Part shown: one piece after another, positions 54,470-63,530 of the stretch
Position numbering within the stretch: the stretch's first letter is position 1
How the letters are laid out: each line of letters begins with the position of its first letter
NCBI GenBank assembly: GCA_002706605.1
Contig: PALT01000033.1
Location: 372,001 to 436,000 of the forward strand
Source: Rhodovulum sp.
GTDB lineage: Bacteria; Pseudomonadota; Alphaproteobacteria; Rhodobacterales; Rhodobacteraceae
Direction: 5' to 3'
DNA length: 64,000 nt
The notes under the pieces: model-generated
Told to the model about the DNA's origin: nothing
The model's input: only the letters and a program-made list of their open reading frames with translations
Databases searched by the model: none
Made by a program: the position numbers and the translations under genes

Positions 54470-55684
54470 TTATTCGGCCGGAACCGAATGGGGGGCGGGC
54501 GTGGACCCAAAGTGTTTGCGGTTCAGGCGCAGGACCAGAACGATCATCGCGAATTGGGCGATCAGGGCGAGGGCGCTGAGGCCCCAATAAGCGACGCCGA
54601 ATTTCGCGATTGTACCGGTGGCCACCAGACCCTTGTTGATCCAAAAGTGCAGCAGAACCGACAGGGCCACGCCGGGACAGATCAGAGCGTAAGAGCCAGC
54701 CGATTTATCGGAACCGCTGATGTACTGTGCGGCGTAACCTTGGCGACCCAGAACCAACAGGCCCAGCCCGAGGAAGACCAACTGAATGCTCAGAACCTTG
54801 GTCAGGAACATCAGCGTGTCGATCGGGGTCGAATGGCCGTCGAACGTGGTGTGCATGCCGTGGTCCTGACGCAAAACCATGATCGACAGAACCGTCAGGA
54901 TCGGGATCACGATCATCAAGGTCGGGCCGGATTCACGTGCCGTCCCGTGTTGCAGCATCGAGGCAAAGCCGGTGATCGCAGCCACTACCGCATAGACCAG
55001 TGCAGCAATCCCGAAGAAGGTCGACAGCAGGATGCTGATCGCGACGACTTGGGGCGTGGTGCTCATCGCGGCGGGGGCGGCAAGGCCAACGGCGACCATG
55101 GACAGGGCAAAGGCGGGCAACAGCTGGGCAAACGAGTTATGCGCGGTCATGTCGAACACGCCCCCCTTGGTCAGAACGCGGCCAAGGAAATCGCCGATCA
55201 ACCGGAACGCCATCGCGCCGACGATCAGGAAGGCAATCATCGCAACGGGGAACATGTATTCCACGATCAGCCACAGCTGCGGCACGAAGACCAACCCGAT
55301 GATAAAGGCGACGTTGATCCCCATGGCAAGCGCAAGAGGCATCGCCAAAAGTTGGGTTTCGGCGTTGGTTTGGCGCAGTTTCTCATAGGCGGCGGTCTGA
55401 CGGAACGCGCGGTATTGCGCGATGTTCCAGAACAAGGATTTCAGGTTTTGAAACCCAAAGAACGCGATGCCCGCATAGGCGGCGATGATCGCGGCGGTCT
55501 GCCAAGGCGAACCACCATTCAGCGCGCGCAGGATGTCCTCAAACACCGGAACGGGCTGGCCGGGGTGTTTCACCCAGAACATCAGGTACATGAAAAAGGT
55601 GACGACCAAGCCCCCGGAACCGACCGAAGCCAGAAAATACAGGGGCGCGTATTGGCGGGGTGTCTGTGCGGGGGAGGGAGACAT
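54470..55684 (-). CDS. ten-helix membrane protein with a single cysteine (possible TsoY-like / TehA-SLAC1-like)
   Basis: 404 residues with about ten hydrophobic helices: an N-terminal helix after RQYAPLYFLAS and pairs of helices through the protein. The only cysteine, at about residue 336, is in ALICPGVAL. The layout resembles TehA/SLAC1 anion channels; the family called TsoY in databases, in which some members carry selenocysteine, is a tentative alternative from memory. GAGG lies 8 nt before this ATG, so it is preferred over one 12 nt upstream. It is divergent from a small envelope protein, and terminator hairpins follow. Confidence 0.75.
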   Translation of the reverse strand: MSPSPAQTPRQYAPLYFLASVGSGGLVVTFFMYLMFWVKHPGQPVPVFEDILRALNGGSPWQTAAIIAAYAGIAFFGFQNLKSLFWNIAQYRAFRQTAAYEKLRQTNAETQLLAMPLALAMGINVAFIIGLVFVPQLWLIVEYMFPVAMIAFLIVGAMAFRLIGDFLGRVLTKGGVFDMTAHNSFAQLLPAFALSMVAVGLAAPAAMSTTPQVVAISILLSTFFGIAALVYAVVAAITGFASMLQHGTARESGPTLMIVIPILTVLSIMVLRQDHGMHTTFDGHSTPIDTLMFLTKVLSIQLVFLGLGLLVLGRQGYAAQYISGSDKSAGSYALICPGVALSVLLHFWINKGLVATGTIAKFGVAYWGLSALALIAQFAMIVLVLRLNRKHFGSTPAPHSVPAE

Positions 55685-55707
55685 ATTGAACCTCATACAT
55701 TCAGTAA

Positions 55708-55743
55708 TATGAATACATATACATATGCAAAATTATGAATACA
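55708..55743. repeat. direct repeat upstream of the membrane-protein gene
   Basis: TATGAATACA occurs at 55708-55717 and 55734-55743, a 26-nt period, with ATATG-AATA-CATAT symmetry around the first copy. It lies 24-60 nt upstream of the minus-strand start. It may be an operator for an unidentified regulator. Confidence 0.45.
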
Positions 55744-55747
55744 ACTA

Positions 55748-55762
55748 TTAACCGAACCTTAA
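55748..55762. promoter_or_regulatory. CtrA box
   Basis: Perfect TTAA-CCGAACC-TTAA, the full CtrA recognition site TTAA-N7-TTAA with the extended TTAACC form in both half-sites. It ends 40 nt before the start codon of the small envelope protein at 55803 and 63 nt from the divergent membrane-protein gene. Confidence 0.7.
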
Positions 55763-55802
55763 CCCCCGCGCGGGACCCTGTGCGAAAACGAACAGGGACG
55801 AC

Positions 55803-56099
55803 ATGCGATATCTTTTTCTAACTCTGGCAATGGCTTGCGCGGCCTGTGATAGCCCAAGCATCACAATGGCGGGCGCAACGAAAACGGTTGTTCAGGTCGA
55901 GCAGAGCACGTTTTCGGTCTATCAACTGGGCGATCGGGTCGAGGTTATTCGCACGAATATCGAATATGGCCGTGATGCAAAGGGCATCATGGCGCGGGCG
56001 ATTGCCGCGATTCCCCTTGCGACGGGCTGTGAGGTTGTTCCGGGCAGTTTGGATGGCGATCCGGCCTTGCTAACGGCCAAGGTGCATTGCCCGACCTAG
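55803..56099 (+). CDS. small exported protein, possible lipoprotein
   Basis: 98 residues. The signal peptide MRYLFLTLAMACAAC has two cysteines near its end; a lipobox (LAMAC or MACAAC) is plausible but weak. The mature part has a beta-rich pattern and two further cysteines (TGCEVVPG and VHCPT). AGGGA lies 6 nt before the ATG, within a CCCTGT/ACAGGG hairpin. The CtrA box lies 40 nt upstream. Family not recognised. Confidence 0.75.
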   Translation: MRYLFLTLAMACAACDSPSITMAGATKTVVQVEQSTFSVYQLGDRVEVIRTNIEYGRDAKGIMARAIAAIPLATGCEVVPGSLDGDPALLTAKVHCPT

Positions 56100-56109
56100 A
56101 CGCGCGGGC

Positions 56110-56568
56110 CTAGGCGGTCAGGGATTTTTGCATAAATACGCTGGCCTCAATCGCCTCATACCCGCCAAAGGGGCCGCATTCCGCGTATCCCAGCGACCGG
56201 TAAAGGGCCAAGGCCGCGACCAAGGGCGGGCCGCTTTCTAGTTTGATGTCAGACAGGCCGCGCTCCCGCGCGCGGGTCTCAAGCGCGGCCATCAGGGCCT
56301 GCGCGATCCCTTGGCCACGGGCGGCGGGGTCGACGAACATGCGCTTGATCTCGCCATAGCCACCCATATCGACCAACGCGACACAGCCGACCGGTTGCCC
56401 CTCCATCCGCGCCACCAGAAAATCGGTGTCCGTAGTGTCCAGTTCCTCGGGCGAAAAGGTGAAACATTCGTCTTCGGAAAACACGGCGCGCAGGGCGGCC
56501 TCGCTGCCGTCAATCAAGGCACGGGAACTGTCAGAAACGGGGCTTTCTAGGGTGATTTCGGTGGTCAC
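56110..56568 (-). CDS. GNAT family N-acetyltransferase
   Basis: 152 residues. Motif A is VDPAARGQGIAQALMAALETRARERG, and the C-terminal LYRSLGYAECGPFGGY is typical. Substrate unknown. Divergent from smc with a 192-nt gap. Confidence 0.9.
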   Translation of the reverse strand: MTTEITLESPVSDSSRALIDGSEAALRAVFSEDECFTFSPEELDTTDTDFLVARMEGQPVGCVALVDMGGYGEIKRMFVDPAARGQGIAQALMAALETRARERGLSDIKLESGPPLVAALALYRSLGYAECGPFGGYEAIEASVFMQKSLTA

Positions 56569-56760
56569 GGTCGATTCCTTTCACTGGAATTGGCCTGTGA
56601 TCGGGGGCCAAAGTCAATCAATCTCCCCCGTCATATTGCGGCGCGAACCAATATCTTGTGGATAAGTCGCCTATTTGGGCCACATCGGGTGGTGCGCGCT
56701 TGACTCACTATCCGTTCGGCCAAAGGATTTATCACCACGGGAATCAAACAGGGACCGGAT

Positions 56761-59700
56761 TTGCGTTTCAATCGCCTCAGACTCAATGGCTTTAAAAGCT
56801 TTGTCGATCCGACAGAGCTGATCATTGCCGATGGCCTGACCGGGGTGGTGGGGCCGAATGGCTGTGGCAAATCCAACCTGCTTGAGGCGCTGCGCTGGGT
56901 CATGGGGGAAAACCGCCCGACCGCCATGCGTGGCAGCGGGATGGAGGACGTGATCTTTGCCGGTGCGTCCAGCCGCCCCGCACGGAATTTCGCCGAAGTC
57001 TGTTTGACCATCGACAACACCGACCGCGTCGCGCCGCCGGGGTTCAACGATCAGGACATGTTGGAAATCGTGCGCCGGATCACGCGGGATGCGGGCTCGG
57101 CCTACAAGGCGAACACGCGGGATGTGAGGGCGCGCGACATTCAGATGTTGTTCGCGGATGCTTCGACTGGTGCGCATTCGCCCGCTCTGGTGCGGCAGGG
57201 GCAGATTTCGGAACTGATCAACGCCAAGCCCAAGGCGCGCCGCCGCATTCTGGAAGAGGCCGCCGGTATTTCGGGCCTGTATCAGCGTCGCCATGAGGCC
57301 GAGCTAAAGCTCAAGGGCGCCGAGACGAACCTTGCCCGCGTGGATGATGTCATCGAACAACTGGCCAGCCAGCTGTCGCAACTGGCCCGTCAGGCGCGTC
57401 AGGCCGCGCGTTATCGCCAGATCGGCGAGGACCTGCGCCAATCCGAGGGGATGTTGCTATACCGCCGTTGGAAAGAGGCGGATGAGACGCGTCTCAAGAC
57501 CGAGCAGGACCTGACGGAACAGGTGAAAACCGCCGCGCAGGCCGAGGCGAATGCCCGCAAGGCCGCCGAGGCGCGGACCGAGGCCGAAACGATCCTGCCT
57601 CCCCTCCGCGAGGAAGAAGCGATTGCCGCCGCGATCCTACAGCGCCTGATCGTTGAGCGTGACGCCCTGTCCGACCAAGAGGAACAGGCGCGTGCGGCAA
57701 TCCAGACGTTGAACGCGCGGATCGAACAACTGGGCCTCGATATCGACCGTGAATCCGGGCTGAACCGCGATGCGGGTGAAACGATCGAACGTCTGGAGTG
57801 GGAACAGGATCAGTTGGCCAAGGCGGGTGACGGGTTCGACGACTCGCTTGAGGCCGCGTTGGAGGCCGCACAGGATGCCGCCGCCGTGCTGCAAGACCGC
57901 GAATCCGCCCTGTCGCAACTGACCGAGGATGTGGCCCGTCTGGCCGCGCGGCACCAATCCGCGAACCGGATGATGGAGGACGCGGCGAAAACCGTGGCCA
58001 AGCATGACGCCGAAGCCGAGGTCGCCCGCAACGCCGTGGCCGCCGCACGTGAGGCGTTGGAAGAGGCGGCAGAGACGCTTGAGGTCGCTCAGGAAGAGCT
58101 GGAGACCGCATCCGCCACTGCCGAGTCCGCCGAAGAGGCATTGGCCGCCGCCGATGATGCCCGCGCCGATGCGCAACAGCGTGAATCCGATGCCCGCGCC
58201 GAACATTCCGAGGCTGAGGGCGAGGCCAGCGCCCTGCGCGCCGAGGCGGGCGCGCTTGCCCGTCTGGTCGAACGTGACACGGTTGAGGACGGTCAGGTTC
58301 TGGACGATTTGCACGTCCATCCGGGGTATGAAAAGGCGCTGGGCGCGGCGCTGGGTGATGATCTGCGCGCGCCCGAGGTCGATGGCGCCGAGGCGTCTGG
58401 TTGGGTCAATCTGGCGCGTTATAACGAAACCTATGACCTGCCTGCAGGCGCCGACCCCCTGTCCGATCATGTGTCGGGCACGGTGTTGATGAACCGCCGT
58501 ATGAACCAGATCGGTGTCGTGTCCGCCGCCGACGGCAACGCCCTGCAGTCCCAGTTGAAACCGGGTCAACGGCTGGTCTCGCTGGATGGGGATTTGTGGC
58601 GCTGGGACGGGTATCGCACGGGGGCCGAGGATGCGCCCTCCGCCGCTGCCCTGCGCCTGCAACAGTTGAACCGCTTGGGTGAGCTGAAACAGGATCTGGA
58701 GCAGGCGAATGCGCGCGCCCAAGGGGCCGCCAAGGCGCATGAGATGCTGAAACAGCGTCTTGCGGACTTGACCGAGGCCGACCGCCTTTCACGTCAGGCG
58801 CGGCGCGATGCGGATCGTTTGGTGGCCGATGCGGGCCGCGCCCTATCCCGCGCCGAGGCCGAGAAATCCATCGCGGCAAGCAAGCTGGAGAGCGCGGATT
58901 TGGCCGTCAAACGCCATGAGGATGAGGCGATGTTGGCCCGCGAACGCCTGTCGGAGGCGCGCGAGGCGATTGAGGATCTCGATGACCTCGAAGGGGCCCG
59001 CGCGCGGGTTGAGGACGTGCGCATGACGGTAGAGGCCGCGCGCATGACCATGATGGCGAAACGCTCGGCCCATGATGAGTTGCGTCGCGAGGGCGATGCC
59101 CGCACCCGCCGCCGCCAAGAGGTGATCAAGGAACTGAGCGGTTGGCGCCACCGTCTGGAAACGGCGGGCAAGAGGATCGGGGAATTGTCCGAGCGGCGCG
59201 AGCAATCCCAAGAAGAATTGCGCGACGCGATGGAGCGCCCCGCCGAAATCGCCGAAAAACGCCAAGAGCTGGCCGAGGCGATTGAAACCGCCGAAACCCG
59301 TCGTCGTGCGGCCGCAGATAAACTGGCCGAGGCGGAAACGCACCTGCGCACCATTGAACAGTCGGAGCGTGATCTGGAACGCAATGCGTCCGAGGCCCGT
59401 GAGGCCCGCGCGCGCGCCGAGGCGCGGGTCGAGGCCGCCCGCGAAACCGTTGCGGCCGCCGCCGAACGCATCGCCGAGGACCTTGAGACAAAACCCGAGG
59501 CCCTGTTGGAACAGTTGGGCGTGACGCCCGACGATATGCCGCCGTCCGACACGATTGAAAACGATGTGAACCGCCTGAAACGGCAGCGTGATGCGCTCGG
59601 CGCCGTCAACCTGCGCGCCGAAGAGGACGCAAAGGAGGTTCAGACTGAACATGATTCATTGGTGTCGGAAAAAGAGGACCTTGAGGAGGCGATCAAGGCC

Positions 59701-60216
59701 CTGCGCACCGGAATCGCCAGCCTGAACCGCGAAGGGCGCGAACGTCTGCTGACCGCATTTGAACAGGTGAACAGCAACTTTTCCCTGCTGTTCACGCACC
59801 TGTTCGGCGGGGGCGAGGCCAAGCTGGTCCTTGTGGAATCCGATGACCCGCTGGAGGCCGGTTTGGAAATCATGTGCCAACCTCCGGGCAAAAAGCTGGC
59901 CACGCTCAGCCTGTTGTCGGGGGGCGAACAGACCCTGACGGCGCTGGCCCTGATTTTTGCGGTGTTCTTGGCCAACCCCGCGCCGATCTGTGTTCTAGAC
60001 GAGGTCGACGCGCCCTTGGACGATGCGAACGTGACGCGGTTCTGCGACCTGCTGGATGAGATGACGCGCCGCGCCGATACGCGGTTCCTGATCATCACGC
60101 ACCACGCCGTCACGATGAGCCGCATGGACCGCCTGTTTGGTGTAACCATGCAGGAACAAGGGGTTAGCCAGCTTGTGTCGGTCGACCTGAAAAAGGCAGA
60201 GCAGTTGGTCGCCTAG
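56761..60216 (+). CDS. smc: chromosome segregation protein SMC
   Basis: 1151 residues. Walker A GPNGCGKS is at residues 31-38, two long coiled coils flank a hinge at about 510-640, and the C-terminal head has LSGGEQTLTALAL and DEVDAPLDDANV. SMC with ScpA/ScpB loads and extrudes DNA loops. The start is a TTG with AGGGACCGG upstream; the frame then gives MRFNRLRLNGFKSFVDP, the standard N-terminus. The stop overlaps that of the convergent MOSC gene. Confidence 0.97.
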   Translation: MRFNRLRLNGFKSFVDPTELIIADGLTGVVGPNGCGKSNLLEALRWVMGENRPTAMRGSGMEDVIFAGASSRPARNFAEVCLTIDNTDRVAPPGFNDQDMLEIVRRITRDAGSAYKANTRDVRARDIQMLFADASTGAHSPALVRQGQISELINAKPKARRRILEEAAGISGLYQRRHEAELKLKGAETNLARVDDVIEQLASQLSQLARQARQAARYRQIGEDLRQSEGMLLYRRWKEADETRLKTEQDLTEQVKTAAQAEANARKAAEARTEAETILPPLREEEAIAAAILQRLIVERDALSDQEEQARAAIQTLNARIEQLGLDIDRESGLNRDAGETIERLEWEQDQLAKAGDGFDDSLEAALEAAQDAAAVLQDRESALSQLTEDVARLAARHQSANRMMEDAAKTVAKHDAEAEVARNAVAAAREALEEAAETLEVAQEELETASATAESAEEALAAADDARADAQQRESDARAEHSEAEGEASALRAEAGALARLVERDTVEDGQVLDDLHVHPGYEKALGAALGDDLRAPEVDGAEASGWVNLARYNETYDLPAGADPLSDHVSGTVLMNRRMNQIGVVSAADGNALQSQLKPGQRLVSLDGDLWRWDGYRTGAEDAPSAAALRLQQLNRLGELKQDLEQANARAQGAAKAHEMLKQRLADLTEADRLSRQARRDADRLVADAGRALSRAEAEKSIAASKLESADLAVKRHEDEAMLARERLSEAREAIEDLDDLEGARARVEDVRMTVEAARMTMMAKRSAHDELRREGDARTRRRQEVIKELSGWRHRLETAGKRIGELSERREQSQEELRDAMERPAEIAEKRQELAEAIETAETRRRAAADKLAEAETHLRTIEQSERDLERNASEAREARARAEARVEAARETVAAAAERIAEDLETKPEALLEQLGVTPDDMPPSDTIENDVNRLKRQRDALGAVNLRAEEDAKEVQTEHDSLVSEKEDLEEAIKALRTGIASLNREGRERLLTAFEQVNSNFSLLFTHLFGGGEAKLVLVESDDPLEAGLEIMCQPPGKKLATLSLLSGGEQTLTALALIFAVFLANPAPICVLDEVDAPLDDANVTRFCDLLDEMTRRADTRFLIITHHAVTMSRMDRLFGVTMQEQGVSQLVSVDLKKAEQLVA

Positions 60217-60755
60217 GCGGGCAGCTTGATCAGGCGGTCGGTGATTTTGACCGTGCCGCTTTGTACGATCTCACAAAGGACACCGCGCAGACGCAGCGGG
60301 ATGTGGTCAGGCAGATTGATCCATTCCTTGGCCGTATCGCCATATCGCGCGCGCCATTTCACGCAGCCGTCGTTGAACACGTCACTGACGCGCAACACCG
60401 CCGTGCCCGCCCCGATCAATGTGCCGGTGGTGAGGTTCGCCTCGGTCATGTTCATATCGGCAATGATCGTGTCACCGGGGTGGAGGTCGCTGGCATCATG
60501 TCGCCCGACCACGGCGTCATAGGTTCGACGCGGCAGGATCGACACCTGAATACGCGGATCGGGTGTGCCATCGTCGCGGCGCAGCCATGCGTGTTCCCGC
60601 CATCGGTCGCGATGAACGCCGTTCAGTTGGTCGAGCGACAGTTCATCCACAAAAGTCCGCGCGCCAAAGGTTTCGCGATAACACAGGGTCGAAATCGGCG
60701 CATCCGTGACTGGCGCGTTCAGGATATCCGGAACGGCGGCCATGAGGTCGGCCAT
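60213..60755 (-). CDS. MOSC domain protein
   Basis: 180 residues, with a MOSC beta-barrel (molybdenum cofactor sulfurase C-terminal type). The conserved region with GAGTAVLRVSDVFNDGCVKW contains the sulfur-accepting Cys. Members bind or transfer Moco, as in YiiM and mARC. The ATG at 60755 is chosen; a GTG at 60809 lies within the upstream gene's end. It lies 20 nt downstream of the MltB-like gene. Confidence 0.85.
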   Translation of the reverse strand: MADLMAAVPDILNAPVTDAPISTLCYRETFGARTFVDELSLDQLNGVHRDRWREHAWLRRDDGTPDPRIQVSILPRRTYDAVVGRHDASDLHPGDTIIADMNMTEANLTTGTLIGAGTAVLRVSDVFNDGCVKWRARYGDTAKEWINLPDHIPLRLRGVLCEIVQSGTVKITDRLIKLPA

Positions 60756-60775
60756 AGATGCACCGGTGGGATGGC

Positions 60776-61948
60776 TCACAGTTTGGACAGCAATTCGGTG
60801 GTCGGCCACGCATCGGCGGGCAGGCCCAGACGCAATTGCTCCTTTTGAACGGCCTCGCGTGTTTTGGCGCCAAGGATGCCGTCGACCCCACCGACGTCAT
60901 GACCGCGCGCCTGTAGTTTGGACTGTAGCGCCTTCATCTGATCGCCGCTCAGGCCCGGTGTCGGATTGCCCGCCGTGTAGACCGGACCGCCCTCAAGACG
61001 CGTCGCGAAATAGGCGGCGGTGGTCACGTAGACAAAGCTTTTGTTCCACTCGAAATAGACGTCGAAATTCGGATAGGCCAGAAACGCCGGACCGTTGCGC
61101 CCCATCGGCAATAGAACAGAGGCCTTCAGGTTCGACTTCCCAAGGCTCCCCGCGCGCGGCTTGACGCCCAATTTGGCCCATTCACCGACCGTTTTCTGGT
61201 GATCCAGACCCGTTTCGGACCAGTCCAGATCGGCCGGAACCGCGATTTCCTGTAGCCAAGGTTCGTTTGCACGCCAGCCAAGTTCGCGCAGCATATTCGC
61301 ACCGGACACCAGCGCATCTGCGGGCGAGGTCTTGAGGCTGATATGGCCATCACCGTCGCCGTCGACCCCGTTTTCAAGGATGTCACCGGGCAGCATTTGA
61401 ACCATGCCGATCTCACCGGCCCATGCACCCGTGGTGCGCGCAGGATCGAAATCGCCCTTTTCGTAGAGCTCTAGCGCCGCGAAAACCTGTGGTCGGAACA
61501 ATTCGGGGCGGCGACAATCGTGGGACAAAGTGACCAATGAATTCAGCGTGTTAAAGTCACCCTGAACCGCGCCATAATCGGTTTCCAGCGCCCAGAATGC
61601 CAACAACACCCCACGCGAAACGCCGTATTCGCGTTCGATCCGGTCAAACACCGCATCCCATTTCTGGGCGTTGCGGCGACCGTTGTCGATGCGGTTCTGG
61701 CTGATGACGCGGCGCGAAAAGGTGATGAAGTCCAGCTGAAACACACCTTGGGACCGGTCCGCGCGCAGGGTCGCGTTATCCTGCGCGACACCGGCAAAAA
61801 ACTTGTCGACCGTGCCTTTGGCATGGCCCTTGGTGATTGCCTCTTGCTTTAGGTCCTTAACAAACCCGCTAAACGAGCCGCCGCATGTGGCCGCCGCGGC
61901 GGGTAGGGACAGAGAAAGGGAAAACACCAACGCAAGAGCAGACCGCAT
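60776..61948 (-). CDS. MltB-type lytic murein transglycosylase with peptidoglycan-binding domain
   Basis: 390 residues. A signal peptide (cleavage near AAA) is followed by the MltB lytic domain with catalytic Glu in AFWALETDYGAVQGDF, and by a C-terminal peptidoglycan-binding domain type 1 (LQSKLQARGHDVGGVDGILG). It cleaves peptidoglycan in the periplasm. GGAGG 8 nt before the ATG at 61948 fixes the start. Confidence 0.93.
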   Translation of the reverse strand: MRSALALVFSLSLSLPAAAATCGGSFSGFVKDLKQEAITKGHAKGTVDKFFAGVAQDNATLRADRSQGVFQLDFITFSRRVISQNRIDNGRRNAQKWDAVFDRIEREYGVSRGVLLAFWALETDYGAVQGDFNTLNSLVTLSHDCRRPELFRPQVFAALELYEKGDFDPARTTGAWAGEIGMVQMLPGDILENGVDGDGDGHISLKTSPADALVSGANMLRELGWRANEPWLQEIAVPADLDWSETGLDHQKTVGEWAKLGVKPRAGSLGKSNLKASVLLPMGRNGPAFLAYPNFDVYFEWNKSFVYVTTAAYFATRLEGGPVYTAGNPTPGLSGDQMKALQSKLQARGHDVGGVDGILGAKTREAVQKEQLRLGLPADAWPTTELLSKL

Positions 61949-62021
61949 AACAAACCTCCGGATCAATCTGGGGCGACAGTATCACCTGTCGCCCGTGTGA
62001 CAAGCCGGATGGCGCGCGCGG

Positions 62022-62996
62022 TCAATCACGTCCGTGCGGGGCGTCCCAATCCAGAACCGGATTGATCGGGATGATCCGGTTGGGGTTAATCGTGTCGTGG
62101 CTATAGTGGTAGTGGCGCACGATGTGATCAAAGTGAACAGTGTTCGCAACGCCCGCCACTTGGTACAGTTCGCGCGTGTATCCCCACAGGTTTGGGTAGT
62201 CGATGATCCGCTTGCGGTTGCATTTGAAATGCAGGTGATAGACCAGATCGAACCGCACCAGCGTGGTGAACAGGCGCCAATCAGCCTCGGTCAAACGATC
62301 ACCGGTCAGATAGCGGTTTTCGGACAGGATGCCCTCTAGCCAATCCAGCGCATCGAACAAGGTCACGACGGCCTCATCATAGGCCTCTTGCGTGGTGGCA
62401 AAGCCCGATTTGTAGACACCGTTGTTCACCTCGTCATAGACGCGGGCGTTGATCGCATCGATCTGTTCGCGCAGGTCTTCGGGATAATAATCCGTGTCAT
62501 TCCCCGTCAGGTCGTTAAAGGCCGAATTGAACATGCGGATGATTTCCGAGGATTCATTTGACACGATCTGGTCGGTCTTTTTGTCCCACAGGATCGGCAC
62601 GGTGACGCGGCCCGATACATCCGGTTGCGCCTGTGTGTAGATGTCGCGCAGGAATGGTTTGCCGAACAGATCATCGCCGGTTGCGCCCGCAAAATCCGTT
62701 TCGAACGTCCATCCGTCATCCAACATGTCGGGATGCACAACGGAGACGGTGATGTGGTCCTCTAGCCCCTTGAGTGCGCGGAAAATCAGGGTGCGATGCG
62801 CCCACGGACAGGCGTAGGACACATAGAGATGATAGCGACCGCTTTCGGCGGGAAAGCCGCCCGTGCCGCTTGAACCCGGTTCACCATCGGGGGTGATCCA
62901 GTTGCGGAACCCCGCAGTCGTCCGTTTGAATTTACCACCGGTCGACTTGGTGTCGTACCATGCGGTGTCCCACTTTCCATCGATCAGTTGGCCCAT
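62022..62996 (-). CDS. glutathionyl-hydroquinone reductase family (YqjG/ECM4-like) glutathione S-transferase
   Basis: 324 residues, the size of the Xi-class GST (YqjG/ECM4/PcpF). N-terminal thioredoxin-like domain has the catalytic CPWAH at about residue 60, and the C-terminal helical domain has LTEADWRLFTTLVRFD. It reduces glutathionyl-hydroquinones with GSH. GAGAGCA precedes the ATG. Monocistronic, divergent from a conserved unknown protein. Confidence 0.92.
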   Translation of the reverse strand: MGQLIDGKWDTAWYDTKSTGGKFKRTTAGFRNWITPDGEPGSSGTGGFPAESGRYHLYVSYACPWAHRTLIFRALKGLEDHITVSVVHPDMLDDGWTFETDFAGATGDDLFGKPFLRDIYTQAQPDVSGRVTVPILWDKKTDQIVSNESSEIIRMFNSAFNDLTGNDTDYYPEDLREQIDAINARVYDEVNNGVYKSGFATTQEAYDEAVVTLFDALDWLEGILSENRYLTGDRLTEADWRLFTTLVRFDLVYHLHFKCNRKRIIDYPNLWGYTRELYQVAGVANTVHFDHIVRHYHYSHDTINPNRIIPINPVLDWDAPHGRD

Positions 62997-63124
62997 CGTG
63001 CTCTCCTTTGGTTGCCAACAGACCTAATGCCAAGGTGCCGGTTTTCGAATTCTAAAATCCCGCGCAGTATCTATGCGGTCACGCACGGCGCAAAAAAGTG
63101 TTCGTTTTCAATCGGGCGGGTGAC

Positions 63125-63153
63125 TTGGCCCGAGATTTGCGCTTGGAATATAC
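63125..63153 (+). promoter_or_regulatory. putative promoter of the unknown protein gene
   Basis: TTGGCC and ATATAC are spaced by 17 nt, ending 17 nt before the ATG at 63171. The match is weak at -10. Confidence 0.3.
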
Positions 63154-63170
63154 GCCAAGAGGAGCACGCC

Positions 63171-63521
63171 ATGTCTGAATACTTGCCCAAAGAGGTGCGC
63201 GAGGGATTGGAACGCGCACACAAGCTGGCCCAGAAAAAGAAGAGCCGTCTGCGCGTCCGCGTAGGCGAAGAGAGCTTTGCCATTCTGCGCTCATGGGACA
63301 GCGGATTCGCGATGGATGCCGAGGCCGCGCCGAACCTGCGTGGATTGGTCGATCTCTATGACGGCGGCAAGCACCTGTATCAGGCGTTGATCGTCGCCTC
63401 ATCCCAAGAGGGGCATGAGGTCGTGTTTGAATTCAAACGCAGCACGATGGCCAACGACCGTCCGCCGGTCGATTTTGAACGTCGTTCGGATGAGCCGGTC
63501 GCCCTATTGCCGAAGCACTAG
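63171..63521 (+). CDS. conserved small protein of unknown function
   Basis: 116 residues. The N-terminus is basic helical (EVREGLERAHKLAQKKKSRLRVRVG), the rest is a small alpha-beta domain with LRSWDSGFAMD and HEVVFEFKR. No signal or membrane segment. AGGAG is 6 nt before the ATG. The frame upstream is open for 61 more codons, but nothing supports its use. It resembles a family of short Rhodobacterales proteins; function unknown. Confidence 0.75.
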   Translation: MSEYLPKEVREGLERAHKLAQKKKSRLRVRVGEESFAILRSWDSGFAMDAEAAPNLRGLVDLYDGGKHLYQALIVASSQEGHEVVFEFKRSTMANDRPPVDFERRSDEPVALLPKH

Positions 63522-63530
63522 GGCCCGCCG

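Noticed and set aside
63042-63057. TTTTCGAATTCTAAAA resembling an Irr box near the glutathionyl-hydroquinone reductase start
   Set aside because: It lacks the 3-nt centre of the ICE consensus and has one mismatched pair.
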